Assembly (NCBI RefSeq): GCF_003058225.1
Contig: NZ_QBUG01000002.1
Location: 620,001 to 684,000 of the forward strand
DNA from: Promicromonospora sp. AC04
GTDB taxonomy: Bacteria > Actinomycetota > Actinomycetes > Actinomycetales > Cellulomonadaceae
Direction of reading: 5' to 3'
DNA length: 64,000 nucleotides
Part shown: one piece after another, positions 35,242 to 43,341 of the stretch
How the letters are laid out: each line of letters begins with the position of its first letter
How positions within the stretch are numbered: position 1 is the stretch's first letter
Notes under the pieces: model-generated
Seen by the model: only the letters and a program-made list of their open reading frames with translations
Databases searched by the model: none
Told to the model about the DNA's origin: nothing
Position numbers and translations under genes: made by a program

Positions 35242-36237
35242 CTACAGACCCGAGTACGAGTGCTTCCCGTTGAAGATCAGGTTCACGCCCGTGAAGTTGA
35301 ACAGCACGCACGCGTACCCGGCCACGACGAACCACGCGGCGCGCGTGCCGGACCAGCCACGCGTGGTGCGCGCGTGCAGGTAGGCGGCGTAGACCACCCA
35401 CACGATGAAGCTCCAGACCTCCTTGGGGTCCCAGCCCCAGTAGCGACCCCAGGCGTCCTCGGCCCAGATGGCGCCGCCGATGAGCGTGAAGGTCCACAGC
35501 ACGAACGCCACCGAGTTCAGCCGGAACGAGAGCGACTCCAGGGCGGCCGGCGCCGGCGTGTGGTCGAGCCAGCCCCAGTGCCTGCTGCCCAGCAGCGGCG
35601 AGCCGTTGTCCCGGCCGTCCCGCAGGAGCTGCAGAGCCGACGTCACGAACGCGACGGTGAAGATGCCCGTCGCGCAGATGGCGACGCCCACGTGGATCAC
35701 GAGCCAGTACTTCTGCAGCGCGGGCTGCACGCCCATGGCCTCGATGAAGAACTTCTCCTGCGCCAGAACGAGGAACAGCACGCCGAGCCCGGTCACGAAG
35801 GCGCCGAGGAACCGCACGTCGCGCCGGGTGTTGACCCCGACGAAGACGGCGACGGCGACGAACGTGCCGACCAGCGTGAACTCGTACATGTTGGCCCACG
35901 GGGTGCGCCCCGCGGCGATACCGCGCAGCACGATCGCGACGAGCAGCAGCGCGGCGGCCAGCCACGTCACGGACATCCCGATCCCGGCGAGCTTGCGGCT
36001 CACCGGCCCGGCGACCGGGCCCGGCCCGGCGTCGTCGTCCGGGCCGTAGGGCGAGACCGGAGCGTCCACCGGAGCGTCGGCGCCGACGGCGACCCGCTCC
36101 CGGCTCCTGGCCGCGTCCCGCGCATCGACTTTCGCACCCGACAGGCGCGACAGGTCCACCGCGAACGCGATGAGTGCGACGGCGAGAGCCGTCGCGGCGC
36201 CCCAGACGAGCAGCACGCTCAGGTTTGCCAGCTCCAT
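35242..36237 (-). CDS. ccsB: Cytochrome c biogenesis protein CcsB (haem-handling, ResC-type)
   Basis: The System II cytochrome c synthase subunit that exports haem and attaches it to apocytochrome c together with ResB, 331 aa. It is polytopic. The tryptophan-rich WWD haem motif is AWGRYWGWDPKEVWSFIVW near residue 255. The histidines of HVGVAICATG and SRHWGWLDHTP may serve as axial ligands. It starts at ATG 36237, 2 bp after the resB stop, and is the last gene of the operon. Confidence 0.95.
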   Translation of the reverse strand: MELANLSVLLVWGAATALAVALIAFAVDLSRLSGAKVDARDAARSRERVAVGADAPVDAPVSPYGPDDDAGPGPVAGPVSRKLAGIGMSVTWLAAALLLVAIVLRGIAAGRTPWANMYEFTLVGTFVAVAVFVGVNTRRDVRFLGAFVTGLGVLFLVLAQEKFFIEAMGVQPALQKYWLVIHVGVAICATGIFTVAFVTSALQLLRDGRDNGSPLLGSRHWGWLDHTPAPAALESLSFRLNSVAFVLWTFTLIGGAIWAEDAWGRYWGWDPKEVWSFIVWVVYAAYLHARTTRGWSGTRAAWFVVAGYACVLFNFTGVNLIFNGKHSYSGL

Positions 36238-36239
36238 GT

Positions 36240-38069
36240 TCAGTCCTTTTCCGATCGGGTCTCGACAGGCTCGACCACCGATGTCTGCACAGGCTCGTCC
36301 TCCGCCGCGGCCTCGACCACCGCGGCGGGCCGGGTCTCCCCGCCGGATGCGACAACTCCCCCGGGCACCGCCGCGAGCGCGCGGTCGACCTCGGCCTGCA
36401 GGCCGGCGTCGTCCCCGCGGGCGAGCCCCGCGACCTCGACCACCGTAGCCCCGTCCTGGCCGACGTACGCGCGCGCCCAGACGCGGCGCCGCGGCGTGAA
36501 GAGCGAGACGGTGAGCCCCGCGAGCGCGAGCAGCGCGAAGACGAGGACGAAGGCGAGGGACGGGTCGTGCCGCAGGTCGAGGGCCACGTAGCGCGGCAGG
36601 TCCTCGCCGAGGGTCAGGGTGCCGAGCCCGTCCGGGAGCTCGACGGTCTCGCCGGGCCGCGCCAGCACCTTGATCCGCTCGCCGGACTCGTCGACGGCGG
36701 GGGTGAGCGACGCCGTGTCGAGCTCGTACACGTTCTGCGGGGAGCCGTCGTCGAGCCCCAGGTCGCCCGTGTACACCTCGAGCACGAGCAGCGGGTCGAC
36801 GGGCTGCGGGAACGCCGAGCGGGCGGACCCGTCGGCGTTGACCTCCGCGGTCGGCAGGAAGTAGCCCACGAGCCCGATCTGGTCGAGCCCCGGGGACACG
36901 TCCGGCACCTTCACGACGCCGCGGGACGTGTACATCGTGTCCTCGGGGATGAAGGTCACGCGTCCGGAGAAGGCGACCTCGCCGTCGGCGTCGTGCACGG
37001 TGATCTCGGGCGCGAAGCCGTTGCCCTGCAGGTAGATCTTGGCGCCGTCCACGACGAGCGGGTGGTTCACCTTGATCGTCTCGGGCCGCTGCGCGCCGGA
37101 GGGCTCCGTCACCGTCACGTGCGCCGTGAAGTCCCGCGCCTGCGCGAAGGCGACGGTGTCACTCGCGAACTCCGACTCGAAGTTGTCGAGCGTCATCGAG
37201 AACGGCACCAGCGACTCGGGCCGGAACCACGAGCCCTTCTCGAAGGTGTCGTAGTCCACCACCGCGTTCGCGAAGCCGCGGCCCTCGGTGACTATCGCCT
37301 GGCCGCGGTAGTGCAGCAGCTGGCCCGTCGCGACGGACACGAGCAGGCCCACCAGGGCCAGGTGGAACACGAGGTTCCCGGTCTCGCGCAGGTAGCCGCG
37401 CTCGGCGCTCACGGTGGCCGACGCCGGCCGCGCGCCCCGGGCGGCCTCCTCACCCCGGTCCACGCGGAACATCGGCAGCCAGGAGATCTTCCCGCGCAGG
37501 CCGGCGGCGACGGCGTCGGCGGCCTCCTCCGGCGAGGCGTCGGTGGTCGCGGACGCCTTGGCCGGGAACCGGTTGAACCGGGACGGGACGCGCGGCGGGC
37601 GGCCGCGCAGCGCCCGGTAGTGGGCCATCGACCGCGGCAGGATGCAGCCCACCAGCGAAACGAACAGCAGGATGTAGATCGCGGAGAACCAGACCGACGA
37701 GTAGACGTCGAAGAACCCGGCCTTGTCGAGCCATTCCCCAGCGGTCGGGTGGTCGGCGAGGTACTCGATGACCCCGGCCGCGTCCTGGTTGCGCTGCGGC
37801 AGCACCGACCCGGGCACGGCCGCGACGGCGAGCAGCATCAGCAGCATGAGGGCCACGCGCATCGAGGTGAGCTGGCGCCACATCCAGCGCAGCGTCCCCA
37901 CGAGGCCCAGCGCAGGCGCGTTGGGCCGGTCCGGCTTCTGCTTGCCTTCGGACGACGACGGCGCGCCGTTCGCCTGCTCGCCCGGCTCGCCCTGCGTGAA
38001 CTCGTCCGCGATGCCCTCGGGGACGTAGGTGCCTTCCCTGCTGTCCCGGCTGCTGGTACGACCGGCCAT
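36240..38069 (-). CDS. resB: Cytochrome c biogenesis protein ResB
   Basis: The partner of CcsB in System II, 609 aa. A disordered N-terminus of ~75 residues comes first, then three early transmembrane helices (SMRVALMLLMLLAVAAVPGS, WFSAIYILLFVSLVGCILP, NLVFHLALVGLLVSVATGQ). A large extracytoplasmic domain and a last helix near SLAFVLVFALLALAGLTVSLF follow. The tail ends VVEPVETRSEKD, encoded by a sequence resembling one in nuoE (findings). ATG 38069 shares one base with the ccdA stop. Confidence 0.94.
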   Translation of the reverse strand: MAGRTSSRDSREGTYVPEGIADEFTQGEPGEQANGAPSSSEGKQKPDRPNAPALGLVGTLRWMWRQLTSMRVALMLLMLLAVAAVPGSVLPQRNQDAAGVIEYLADHPTAGEWLDKAGFFDVYSSVWFSAIYILLFVSLVGCILPRSMAHYRALRGRPPRVPSRFNRFPAKASATTDASPEEAADAVAAGLRGKISWLPMFRVDRGEEAARGARPASATVSAERGYLRETGNLVFHLALVGLLVSVATGQLLHYRGQAIVTEGRGFANAVVDYDTFEKGSWFRPESLVPFSMTLDNFESEFASDTVAFAQARDFTAHVTVTEPSGAQRPETIKVNHPLVVDGAKIYLQGNGFAPEITVHDADGEVAFSGRVTFIPEDTMYTSRGVVKVPDVSPGLDQIGLVGYFLPTAEVNADGSARSAFPQPVDPLLVLEVYTGDLGLDDGSPQNVYELDTASLTPAVDESGERIKVLARPGETVELPDGLGTLTLGEDLPRYVALDLRHDPSLAFVLVFALLALAGLTVSLFTPRRRVWARAYVGQDGATVVEVAGLARGDDAGLQAEVDRALAAVPGGVVASGGETRPAAVVEAAAEDEPVQTSVVEPVETRSEKD

Positions 38070-38872
38070 CAGATCACCGTCTCGAATCCGCCGATCCAGA
38101 GCTGCATGGCCCCGGTGATCTGCGTCCACAGCCCGGTGACCAGCAGCAGCCCGACCAGGACCAGCAGCCCGCCGCCGATGCGCAGCGCCGCGAGGCGGTG
38201 CTTGCGCAGGAAGTCCAGCATGCGCTCCGAGCTCTGCAGCCCGAGGGCCACGAGCAGGAACGGCACGCCCAGGCCGATGCAGTACGCCACACCGAGCAGC
38301 GCGCCGCGGCCCGCGGAGGCCTCGTCGATCGCGAGCGCCTGCACGGCGCCGAGGGTCGGGCCGATGCACGGCGTCCAGCCCAGCCCGAACACGACGCCGA
38401 GCAGCGGGGCGCCCCACAGGCCCGCGCGCGGCGTCAGGTGGAACCGCGCCTCGCGCTGCAGGAACGGGACGGCCCCGAGGAACCCGAGGCCGAGCAGGAT
38501 CACCACGGCGCCGAGCACGCGGATGATCACGTCCTCCCAGCGCACCAGGTAGGCGCCCAGGCCGCCGAACGCGGCGCCGAAGGAGACGAACACGACGGTG
38601 AAGCCGAGCACGAACAGCGCGACGCCGCCGACCACGCGGCCGCGGGCCGGCTTGGTCCGGGTGCTCACGATCCCGGGGGTGGTCCCCGCGGACGCCGCGG
38701 CCATGCTGCTCACGTACCCGACGTACCCGGGCACGAGCGGCAGCACGCACGGCGAGGCGAACGACACGAGGCCTGCCAGCACCGCCACGGGCACCGCCAG
38801 CAGCAGGGATCCACTGAACGCGGTGCTCGCGAGGCCGTCGCCGACGACGGTCGCGACCGTACCGGGAAGCAT
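38069..38872 (-). CDS. ccdA: Cytochrome c biogenesis thiol-disulfide transporter CcdA
   Basis: A six-helix membrane protein that moves reducing power across the membrane to ResA, 267 aa. The two redox cysteines sit in FASPCVLPLVPGYVGY (Cys ~42) and GLGWTPCIGPTLGAV (Cys ~165). ATG 38872 shares a base with the resA stop, and its own stop shares a base with the resB start. Confidence 0.95.
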   Translation of the reverse strand: MLPGTVATVVGDGLASTAFSGSLLLAVPVAVLAGLVSFASPCVLPLVPGYVGYVSSMAAASAGTTPGIVSTRTKPARGRVVGGVALFVLGFTVVFVSFGAAFGGLGAYLVRWEDVIIRVLGAVVILLGLGFLGAVPFLQREARFHLTPRAGLWGAPLLGVVFGLGWTPCIGPTLGAVQALAIDEASAGRGALLGVAYCIGLGVPFLLVALGLQSSERMLDFLRKHRLAALRIGGGLLVLVGLLLVTGLWTQITGAMQLWIGGFETVI

Positions 38873-39468
38873 CAGGCGGCCTCCGCCAGGACCTCGTCGA
38901 CCAGGGCTTCCAGGGTGGACCCCTCCACCTGGCCGATGACGCGCGCGGCCACGTAACCCTCCTGGTCCAGGACCACTGTGGACGGCACGGCCTGCAGCGG
39001 CACGACGCCGGACAGGCCGGCGATCACGACGCCGGTGCGGTCCTCGATGCTCGGGTACGGGATCTCGAAGGTGCGCTGGAACGCCTGGGCGGCACCGGCG
39101 TCGTCCTCGGTGTTGATACCGAGGAACCGCACGCCGTCCTTGTCGTTCGCGAGCGCCACCAGGTCGGGCGCCTCGGCGCGGCACGGGGCGCACGAGGCAT
39201 ACCAGGTGTTCACGACCACGACGTCGCCCGCCCAGTCGGCGGTGTCGATGTCCTTGCCCTCGAAGTCGGTGCCCGCGATGGACACCGGGCCCTTGCGCTC
39301 TCCGGCGTCGTACGTCTGCACGGACCCGTCACCGGAGACGTAACCCTGCCCGACGACGTCCGCCGCCCCCGACTCCGCCGGGGCGCACGCCGCGAGAGAG
39401 AAGACCAGGCCGAGCACGATACCGACGACGACCACCCACTGGACGACCTTGACGGTCTTGCCTCGCAT
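38872..39468 (-). CDS. resA: ResA/TlpA-like thiol-disulfide oxidoreductase lipoprotein
   Basis: A membrane-tethered thioredoxin-fold protein that keeps the apocytochrome CXXCH cysteines reduced, 198 aa. The signal sequence ends in the lipobox LAAC (Cys 28). The redox motif is [13 protein letters not shown], and the cis-proline region is [16 protein letters not shown] 39468 shares one base with the stop of the upstream phosphatase gene. Confidence 0.94.
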   Translation of the reverse strand: MRGKTVKVVQWVVVVGIVLGLVFSLAACAPAESGAADVVGQGYVSGDGSVQTYDAGERKGPVSIAGTDFEGKDIDTADWAGDVVVVNTWYASCAPCRAEAPDLVALANDKDGVRFLGINTEDDAGAAQAFQRTFEIPYPSIEDRTGVVIAGLSGVVPLQAVPSTVVLDQEGYVAARVIGQVEGSTLEALVDEVLAEAA

Positions 39469-40115
39469 CACGCGCCGGCAACCTTGCTGGCGCCGTCGTA
39501 GAGCTCCGCGGCCGGCTCCGTGTAGTGGAGGCCCACGAACCGGTCGTCCTCGAAGTGCAGGGACGTGAGGGACGCGAGGTTGCACTGCCGGTTGCGCGGG
39601 TCGTGCCAGAGCGTCCCGCCCTCGAACGACCTGCGGGTGAGCCAGATCGGGAGCTGGTGGCTGACCAGCACGATCTCGTGGCCCTCCGCGGCCCGGCGCG
39701 CGTCCTCGACGGCGCCGCGCATGCGCTCGACCTGTTCCGTGTACGGCTCGCCCCACGACGGGCGGAACGGGTTCCACATGTGCGGCCAGTTCCTCGGGTT
39801 CCTGAGCGCCCCTCCGCCACCGCCGGCGACGACCAGGCCCTCGAACCGGTTGCCTGCCTCGATGATGCGGTCGTCAGTGGCGAGCTCCAGGCCGAAGCCC
39901 TGCGCCACCGGGCCGGCCGTCTCCTGCGCGCGCTGCAGCGGGGAGGCCACCACGCGGGTCACGTCCCGGCCCGTGCTGGTGAGGTGGTCGGCGACGATCT
40001 TCGCCATCGCCTGGCCACGGTCGGACAGCCGGTAGCCGGGCAGCCGCCCGTACAGGACGCCGTCGGGGTTGTGCACCTCGCCATGACGCAGCAGGTGGAC
40101 CGTCGTGGAAACCAT
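39468..40115 (-). CDS. Histidine phosphatase (phosphoglycerate mutase) family protein
   Basis: A 215-aa member of the branch-1 histidine phosphatases. The phosphohistidine is in [12 protein letters not shown] (residue ~10), with [21 protein letters not shown] and [10 protein letters not shown] supplying the rest of the pocket. Substrate unknown. It is the first gene of the cytochrome c biogenesis operon, an arrangement seen in other actinobacteria. ATG 40115 lies 7 nt after GAGACT with no Shine-Dalgarno, consistent with a leaderless operon mRNA. Confidence 0.87.
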   Translation of the reverse strand: MVSTTVHLLRHGEVHNPDGVLYGRLPGYRLSDRGQAMAKIVADHLTSTGRDVTRVVASPLQRAQETAGPVAQGFGLELATDDRIIEAGNRFEGLVVAGGGGGALRNPRNWPHMWNPFRPSWGEPYTEQVERMRGAVEDARRAAEGHEIVLVSHQLPIWLTRRSFEGGTLWHDPRNRQCNLASLTSLHFEDDRFVGLHYTEPAAELYDGASKVAGA

Positions 40116-40262
40116 GGCGCCCAGTCTCGCACCCGACCCTGGGTGCCAGTGACCTCCAGCCGGTGTGGATTACGTCATCTCGCGCCGATCCCCGGCCGCC
40201 GACCTACTGTCGGCAAGAAGTTTCGCCATGAAACCGTCCTACAGAAGCAAGGGAGTCTCAAG

Positions 40263-41012
40263 ATGACGGAGACAGCATCACCTGCCATGTATGCACGCCT
40301 TGTCGCTGAGGCACTGGGTACGTTCGTGCTGGTGCTGGGCGGCTGTGGCACCGCCCTCCTGGCCGCCAACTTCCCCGATGCCGAGGTCAACACCCTCGGC
40401 GTGGGCTTCCTCGGCGTGGCCCTGGCCTTCGGCCTCACCGTCGTGGTCGGCGCGTTCGCCCTGGGCCCGATCTCGGGCGGCCACTTCAACCCGGCCGTGA
40501 CCCTCGGCCTGGCCGCGGCCGGCCGGTTCTCGTGGGGCGACGTCGGCGGCTACATCGTGGCGCAGCTCGTGGGTGGTGTGGTCGCGTCGAGCGTGCTGGC
40601 GCTGGTCGTGTCCGGCGGGCCCGACGGCTTCTTCGACGCCGCGCGCGAGTCGGGCTTCGCCTCCAACGGGTTCGGCGAGCACTCGCCGGGCGGGTTCGGG
40701 CTGGGCTCGGCGATCGTCGTCGAGACCGTCCTGACCGCGGTGTTCCTCTTCGTCATCCTCGGCACGACGGCGCGGGTCGCCTCCCCCGGGTTCGCGCCCC
40801 TGGCGATCGGCCTGACGCTCACGCTGATCCACCTGATCTCGATCCCCGTCACCAACACCTCGGTGAACCCCGCTCGCTCGCTCGCGACCGCTGTCTACGG
40901 CGGCGGCTGGGCGATGGGGCAGCTGTGGGTGTTCATCGTGTTCCCGATCCTCGGCGCCCTGATCGCCGGGCTCGCGTACCGCCCGATGTTCGGCCGCGTG
41001 CTGACCGAGTAG
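40263..41012 (+). CDS. aqpZ: Aquaporin Z
   Basis: A water channel of the MIP family, 249 aa with six helices. The two NPA boxes are [12 protein letters not shown] and [12 protein letters not shown]. The stretch [19 protein letters not shown] is nearly the E. coli AqpZ sequence, and the His plus Arg of the selectivity filter indicate a water rather than glycerol channel. A ~20-residue loop insert ([20 protein letters not shown]) resembles AqpZ. ATG 40263 has GGGAG upstream. Confidence 0.96.
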   Translation: MTETASPAMYARLVAEALGTFVLVLGGCGTALLAANFPDAEVNTLGVGFLGVALAFGLTVVVGAFALGPISGGHFNPAVTLGLAAAGRFSWGDVGGYIVAQLVGGVVASSVLALVVSGGPDGFFDAARESGFASNGFGEHSPGGFGLGSAIVVETVLTAVFLFVILGTTARVASPGFAPLAIGLTLTLIHLISIPVTNTSVNPARSLATAVYGGGWAMGQLWVFIVFPILGALIAGLAYRPMFGRVLTE

Positions 41013-41037
41013 GACCCGCTCCAGCCATGCCGCGCGA

Positions 41038-41083
41038 CGTGCCGGACGTGCAGGTCACCCGGGTGACCTGCACGTCCGGCACG
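41038..41083. terminator. Perfect 46-bp palindrome between aqpZ and the marR-type gene
   Basis: The two 23-nt halves (41038-41060 and 41061-41083) are exactly complementary with no spacer; the centre is GTCACCCGGGTGAC. It lies 25 bp after aqpZ and 21 bp from the convergent regulator stop. No T-tract follows on either side. Confidence 0.8.
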
Positions 41084-41104
41084 ACTGCGTGGGTGCGCCG
41101 GGCG

Positions 41105-41626
41105 CTAGTCGCAGTGGGCCGTCAGGCCTTCCTCCGTGCCGCCCGAGATCTTCGAGGACTCGGCGACCTTGGCCATGATGCGGCCGAGCAGCTCGAACTC
41201 CTCCGGGTCCAACGCGTCCACCATGATCCGGCGCACTGCCGCGACGTGCCCGGGGGCCGCCGCCACGAGAACGGCGCGGCCGGCTTCGGTCATTGTGCAG
41301 TTCACCCCGCGCCGGTCGCCCTCCGCCGCGCGCCGCTCCACCAGCCCGCGCGCTTCCATGCGCGCGACCGTGTGCGTGAGCCGGCTGCGCGACAGCACCA
41401 GGCCGTCCGCGAGCGTCGACATCCGCATCGTGAGCTCGGGCGCCTCCGAGAGCTGTACCAGCAGGCTGTACTCGCCGAGGGACAGGTCGAGCGTCCGGTC
41501 GTGCACGGCGCCGAGCGCCTCCACGAACCGCGCCGTGCCCTCGAGATAGTGCCGCCAGGAGCCCTGTTGCTCCTCGGTCAGCCAGAGGTCGTTCTCCTCG
41601 ATAGTCTCCGCTGCCACTTCGCCCAC
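41105..41626 (-). CDS. MarR family transcriptional regulator
   Basis: A 173-aa winged-helix regulator. LSEAPELTMRMSTLADGLVLSRSRLTHTVARMEARGLVERRAAEGDRRG spans the DNA-binding domain (residues ~58-106) and flanking helices form the dimer. It ends with an acidic tail and Cys-Asp. GTG 41626 is chosen with GAAGG just upstream. It is divergent from a yceI gene, with a palindrome at 41730 between them, so it most likely controls yceI and itself. Confidence 0.88.
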   Translation of the reverse strand: MGEVAAETIEENDLWLTEEQQGSWRHYLEGTARFVEALGAVHDRTLDLSLGEYSLLVQLSEAPELTMRMSTLADGLVLSRSRLTHTVARMEARGLVERRAAEGDRRGVNCTMTEAGRAVLVAAAPGHVAAVRRIMVDALDPEEFELLGRIMAKVAESSKISGGTEEGLTAHCD

Positions 41627-41729
41627 CGCCTTCGTGCTCGCCGAGCCGCCACAGGGGCGTCCGCCGCAACGCCTCGGGCACCCCTTGGGAATACGTTACG
41701 GGACCCGTTATGTTGGACGTCAATGGATC

Positions 41730-41747
41730 TAGTTGATCCCTCAACTA
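41730..41747. promoter_or_regulatory. Probable MarR-family operator between the regulator and yceI
   Basis: TAGTTGA-TCCC-TCAACTA is a perfect 7-bp inverted repeat with a 4-bp spacer, the size and TTGA/TCAA form typical of MarR sites. It lies 38 bp before the yceI start and about 100 bp from the regulator start. It is AT-rich relative to its surroundings. Confidence 0.65.
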
Positions 41748-41785
41748 TCCGCCCAAATCGCCGCACCCCACAAGGAGTCCCCCTC

Positions 41786-42337
41786 ATGGCCACCCCGCTC
41801 CCCGCCGGCCTCACCACCGGCGCCTACGACATCGACCCCTCCCACACCGCAGCTTCCTTCTCCGTCCGCCACGCCGGGATCGCGAAGGTGCGCGGCAGCA
41901 TCTCCGTCACCTCGGGCACCATCACGGTCGGCGAGGACCTGGAGTCGTCGAGCGTCACGGCCGAGCTGGACGCGGCCTCGGTCAGCACGGGCGACGCCGG
42001 TCGTGACGGCCACCTGAAGAGCGCCGACTTCTGGCACGCCGACGAGAAGCCGACCTGGTCCTTCGCGTCCACCGGCATCCGGACCGACGGCGACGACTAC
42101 GTCATCTCGGGCGACCTCACGATCAACGGCATCACCAAGGGCGTCGAGCTCGAGACCGAGTTCACCGGCACCGCCAAGGACCCGTTCGGCAACGACCGCG
42201 CCGGCTTCGAGGCCAACCTCGAGGTCAACCGCAAGGACTTCGGCCTCACGTGGAACGCCACGCTGGAGACCGGCGGCTTCCTGGTGGGCGACAAGGTCAA
42301 GATCACGCTGGACGTCAGCGCCATCGCCAAGGGCTGA
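41786..42337 (+). CDS. YceI family lipocalin-like protein
   Basis: A 183-aa beta-barrel protein of the YceI family, which binds polyisoprenoids or other amphiphiles. The family pattern is complete: YDIDPSHTAASFSVRHAGIAKVRGSI, DAASVSTGDAGRDGHLKSADFWHADEKPTWSF, GDLTINGITKGVELETEF and RKDFGLTWNA. No signal peptide is seen, so this copy should be cytoplasmic. ATG 41786 has AAGGAG upstream. Confidence 0.93.
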   Translation: MATPLPAGLTTGAYDIDPSHTAASFSVRHAGIAKVRGSISVTSGTITVGEDLESSSVTAELDAASVSTGDAGRDGHLKSADFWHADEKPTWSFASTGIRTDGDDYVISGDLTINGITKGVELETEFTGTAKDPFGNDRAGFEANLEVNRKDFGLTWNATLETGGFLVGDKVKITLDVSAIAKG

Positions 42338-42418
42338 TCCGCCCACACCCAGCTCAGCCCTCTCCACCTGGTCGTTCAGCCCCACCCGGCCGACGACGCG
42401 AGGCGAGGACCGAGCGAA

Positions 42419-42521
42419 GCAGCAGAGCGCCTGTGTATCTGTGCGCCGCCGTAAAACCGTAGCGGAGGGCCCCTGGGGCCCGTGAGCGAGGCGGCGCACA
42501 GATACACAGGCGCTCTGCTGC
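42419..42521. terminator. Perfect 32-bp inverted repeat with an inner hairpin
   Basis: Arms 42419-42450 and 42490-42521 are complementary at all 32 positions. The 39-nt loop contains a second strong stem, GGGCCCC-T-GGGGCCC (42467-42481), giving a stacked structure. It lies between convergent yceI and the XRE-cupin gene. Confidence 0.75.
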
Positions 42522-42551
42522 GCCCCGACCCGGCGAGCGCCGCCCAGCAGC

Positions 42552-43145
42552 TCACGGGTGCACGATCAACCAAGTAGCTACAGCCGGCCGCACACCCGCG
42601 TTCCGGATACGGTGCGGCACCGAGCACGGGTAGCTGATCGAGTCGCCGGCCGCCAGCACGACCTCGTCGTCGGCCAGCTCGACGGTGAGCTCGCCCGAGA
42701 CGACGTTGCCGATCTCGTAGCCCTCGTGCTTGAACAGGGCGGCATCGCCCAGCGTGGCCGTGGCGCCCGGCGGGTAGATGGACTCGAAGAAGTCGAGGCC
42801 CAGCGTGGGGTTCGGCGAGAGCCGCCGGAAGGTGACCCCGCCGTCGAGCGTCACGGGTGACGCCTCCCACGCCCGGGTGACCGCGATGCCCGCGTGCTCC
42901 AGCTCCGCGGCGCCGCCGCGCGGCCCGGCAGTGGCGTCCGGCGGCTCGAAGACGTCGGACAGCGACACCCCGAGCGCGTCGGTGATGGCGAGCAGGCGCA
43001 CCACCGACGGGCGCATCACGTCGCGCTCGATCTGCGACACGGCGCTCGCCGAGATGCCGAGCGTCGCGGCGAGGCTGCGCGCGGAGACACCTCGCGCTTC
43101 ACGGAGAGCGCGCAGTCGGGCGCCCAGCGGCGGTTCGGAAGACAC
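42552..43145 (-). CDS. XRE-family regulator with C-terminal cupin domain
   Basis: A 197-aa regulator. The N-terminal helix-turn-helix is LREARGVSARSLAATLGISASAVSQIERDVMRPSVVRLLAITDALG (residues ~12-60). The C-terminal cupin (FESIYPPGATATLG through DSISYPCSVPHRIRNAG) probably senses a small ligand. GTG 43145 is chosen because TACGAT lies exactly 6 nt upstream; frames extending further upstream lack support. It is divergent from the NCS1 transporter gene and probably controls it. Confidence 0.87.
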   Translation of the reverse strand: MSSEPPLGARLRALREARGVSARSLAATLGISASAVSQIERDVMRPSVVRLLAITDALGVSLSDVFEPPDATAGPRGGAAELEHAGIAVTRAWEASPVTLDGGVTFRRLSPNPTLGLDFFESIYPPGATATLGDAALFKHEGYEIGNVVSGELTVELADDEVVLAAGDSISYPCSVPHRIRNAGVRPAVATWLIVHP

Positions 43146-43341
43146 CGCCGCATCGTACGAGTGCGCCGGGCCTGCGCGCGCCCCCGGGCCGTCGCGACAC
43201 ACCGGCGACATGCGCCGTAACATGCGTGAAGTCATTACTGAACATGAGCCTTACCACCTGGTTACGCGCGGGAAACCGGGCGTCGGCCGTTAACCCATAA
43301 CTTCATGGGGACCACGGACCCCCACCCGGAAGGCACGGCTC

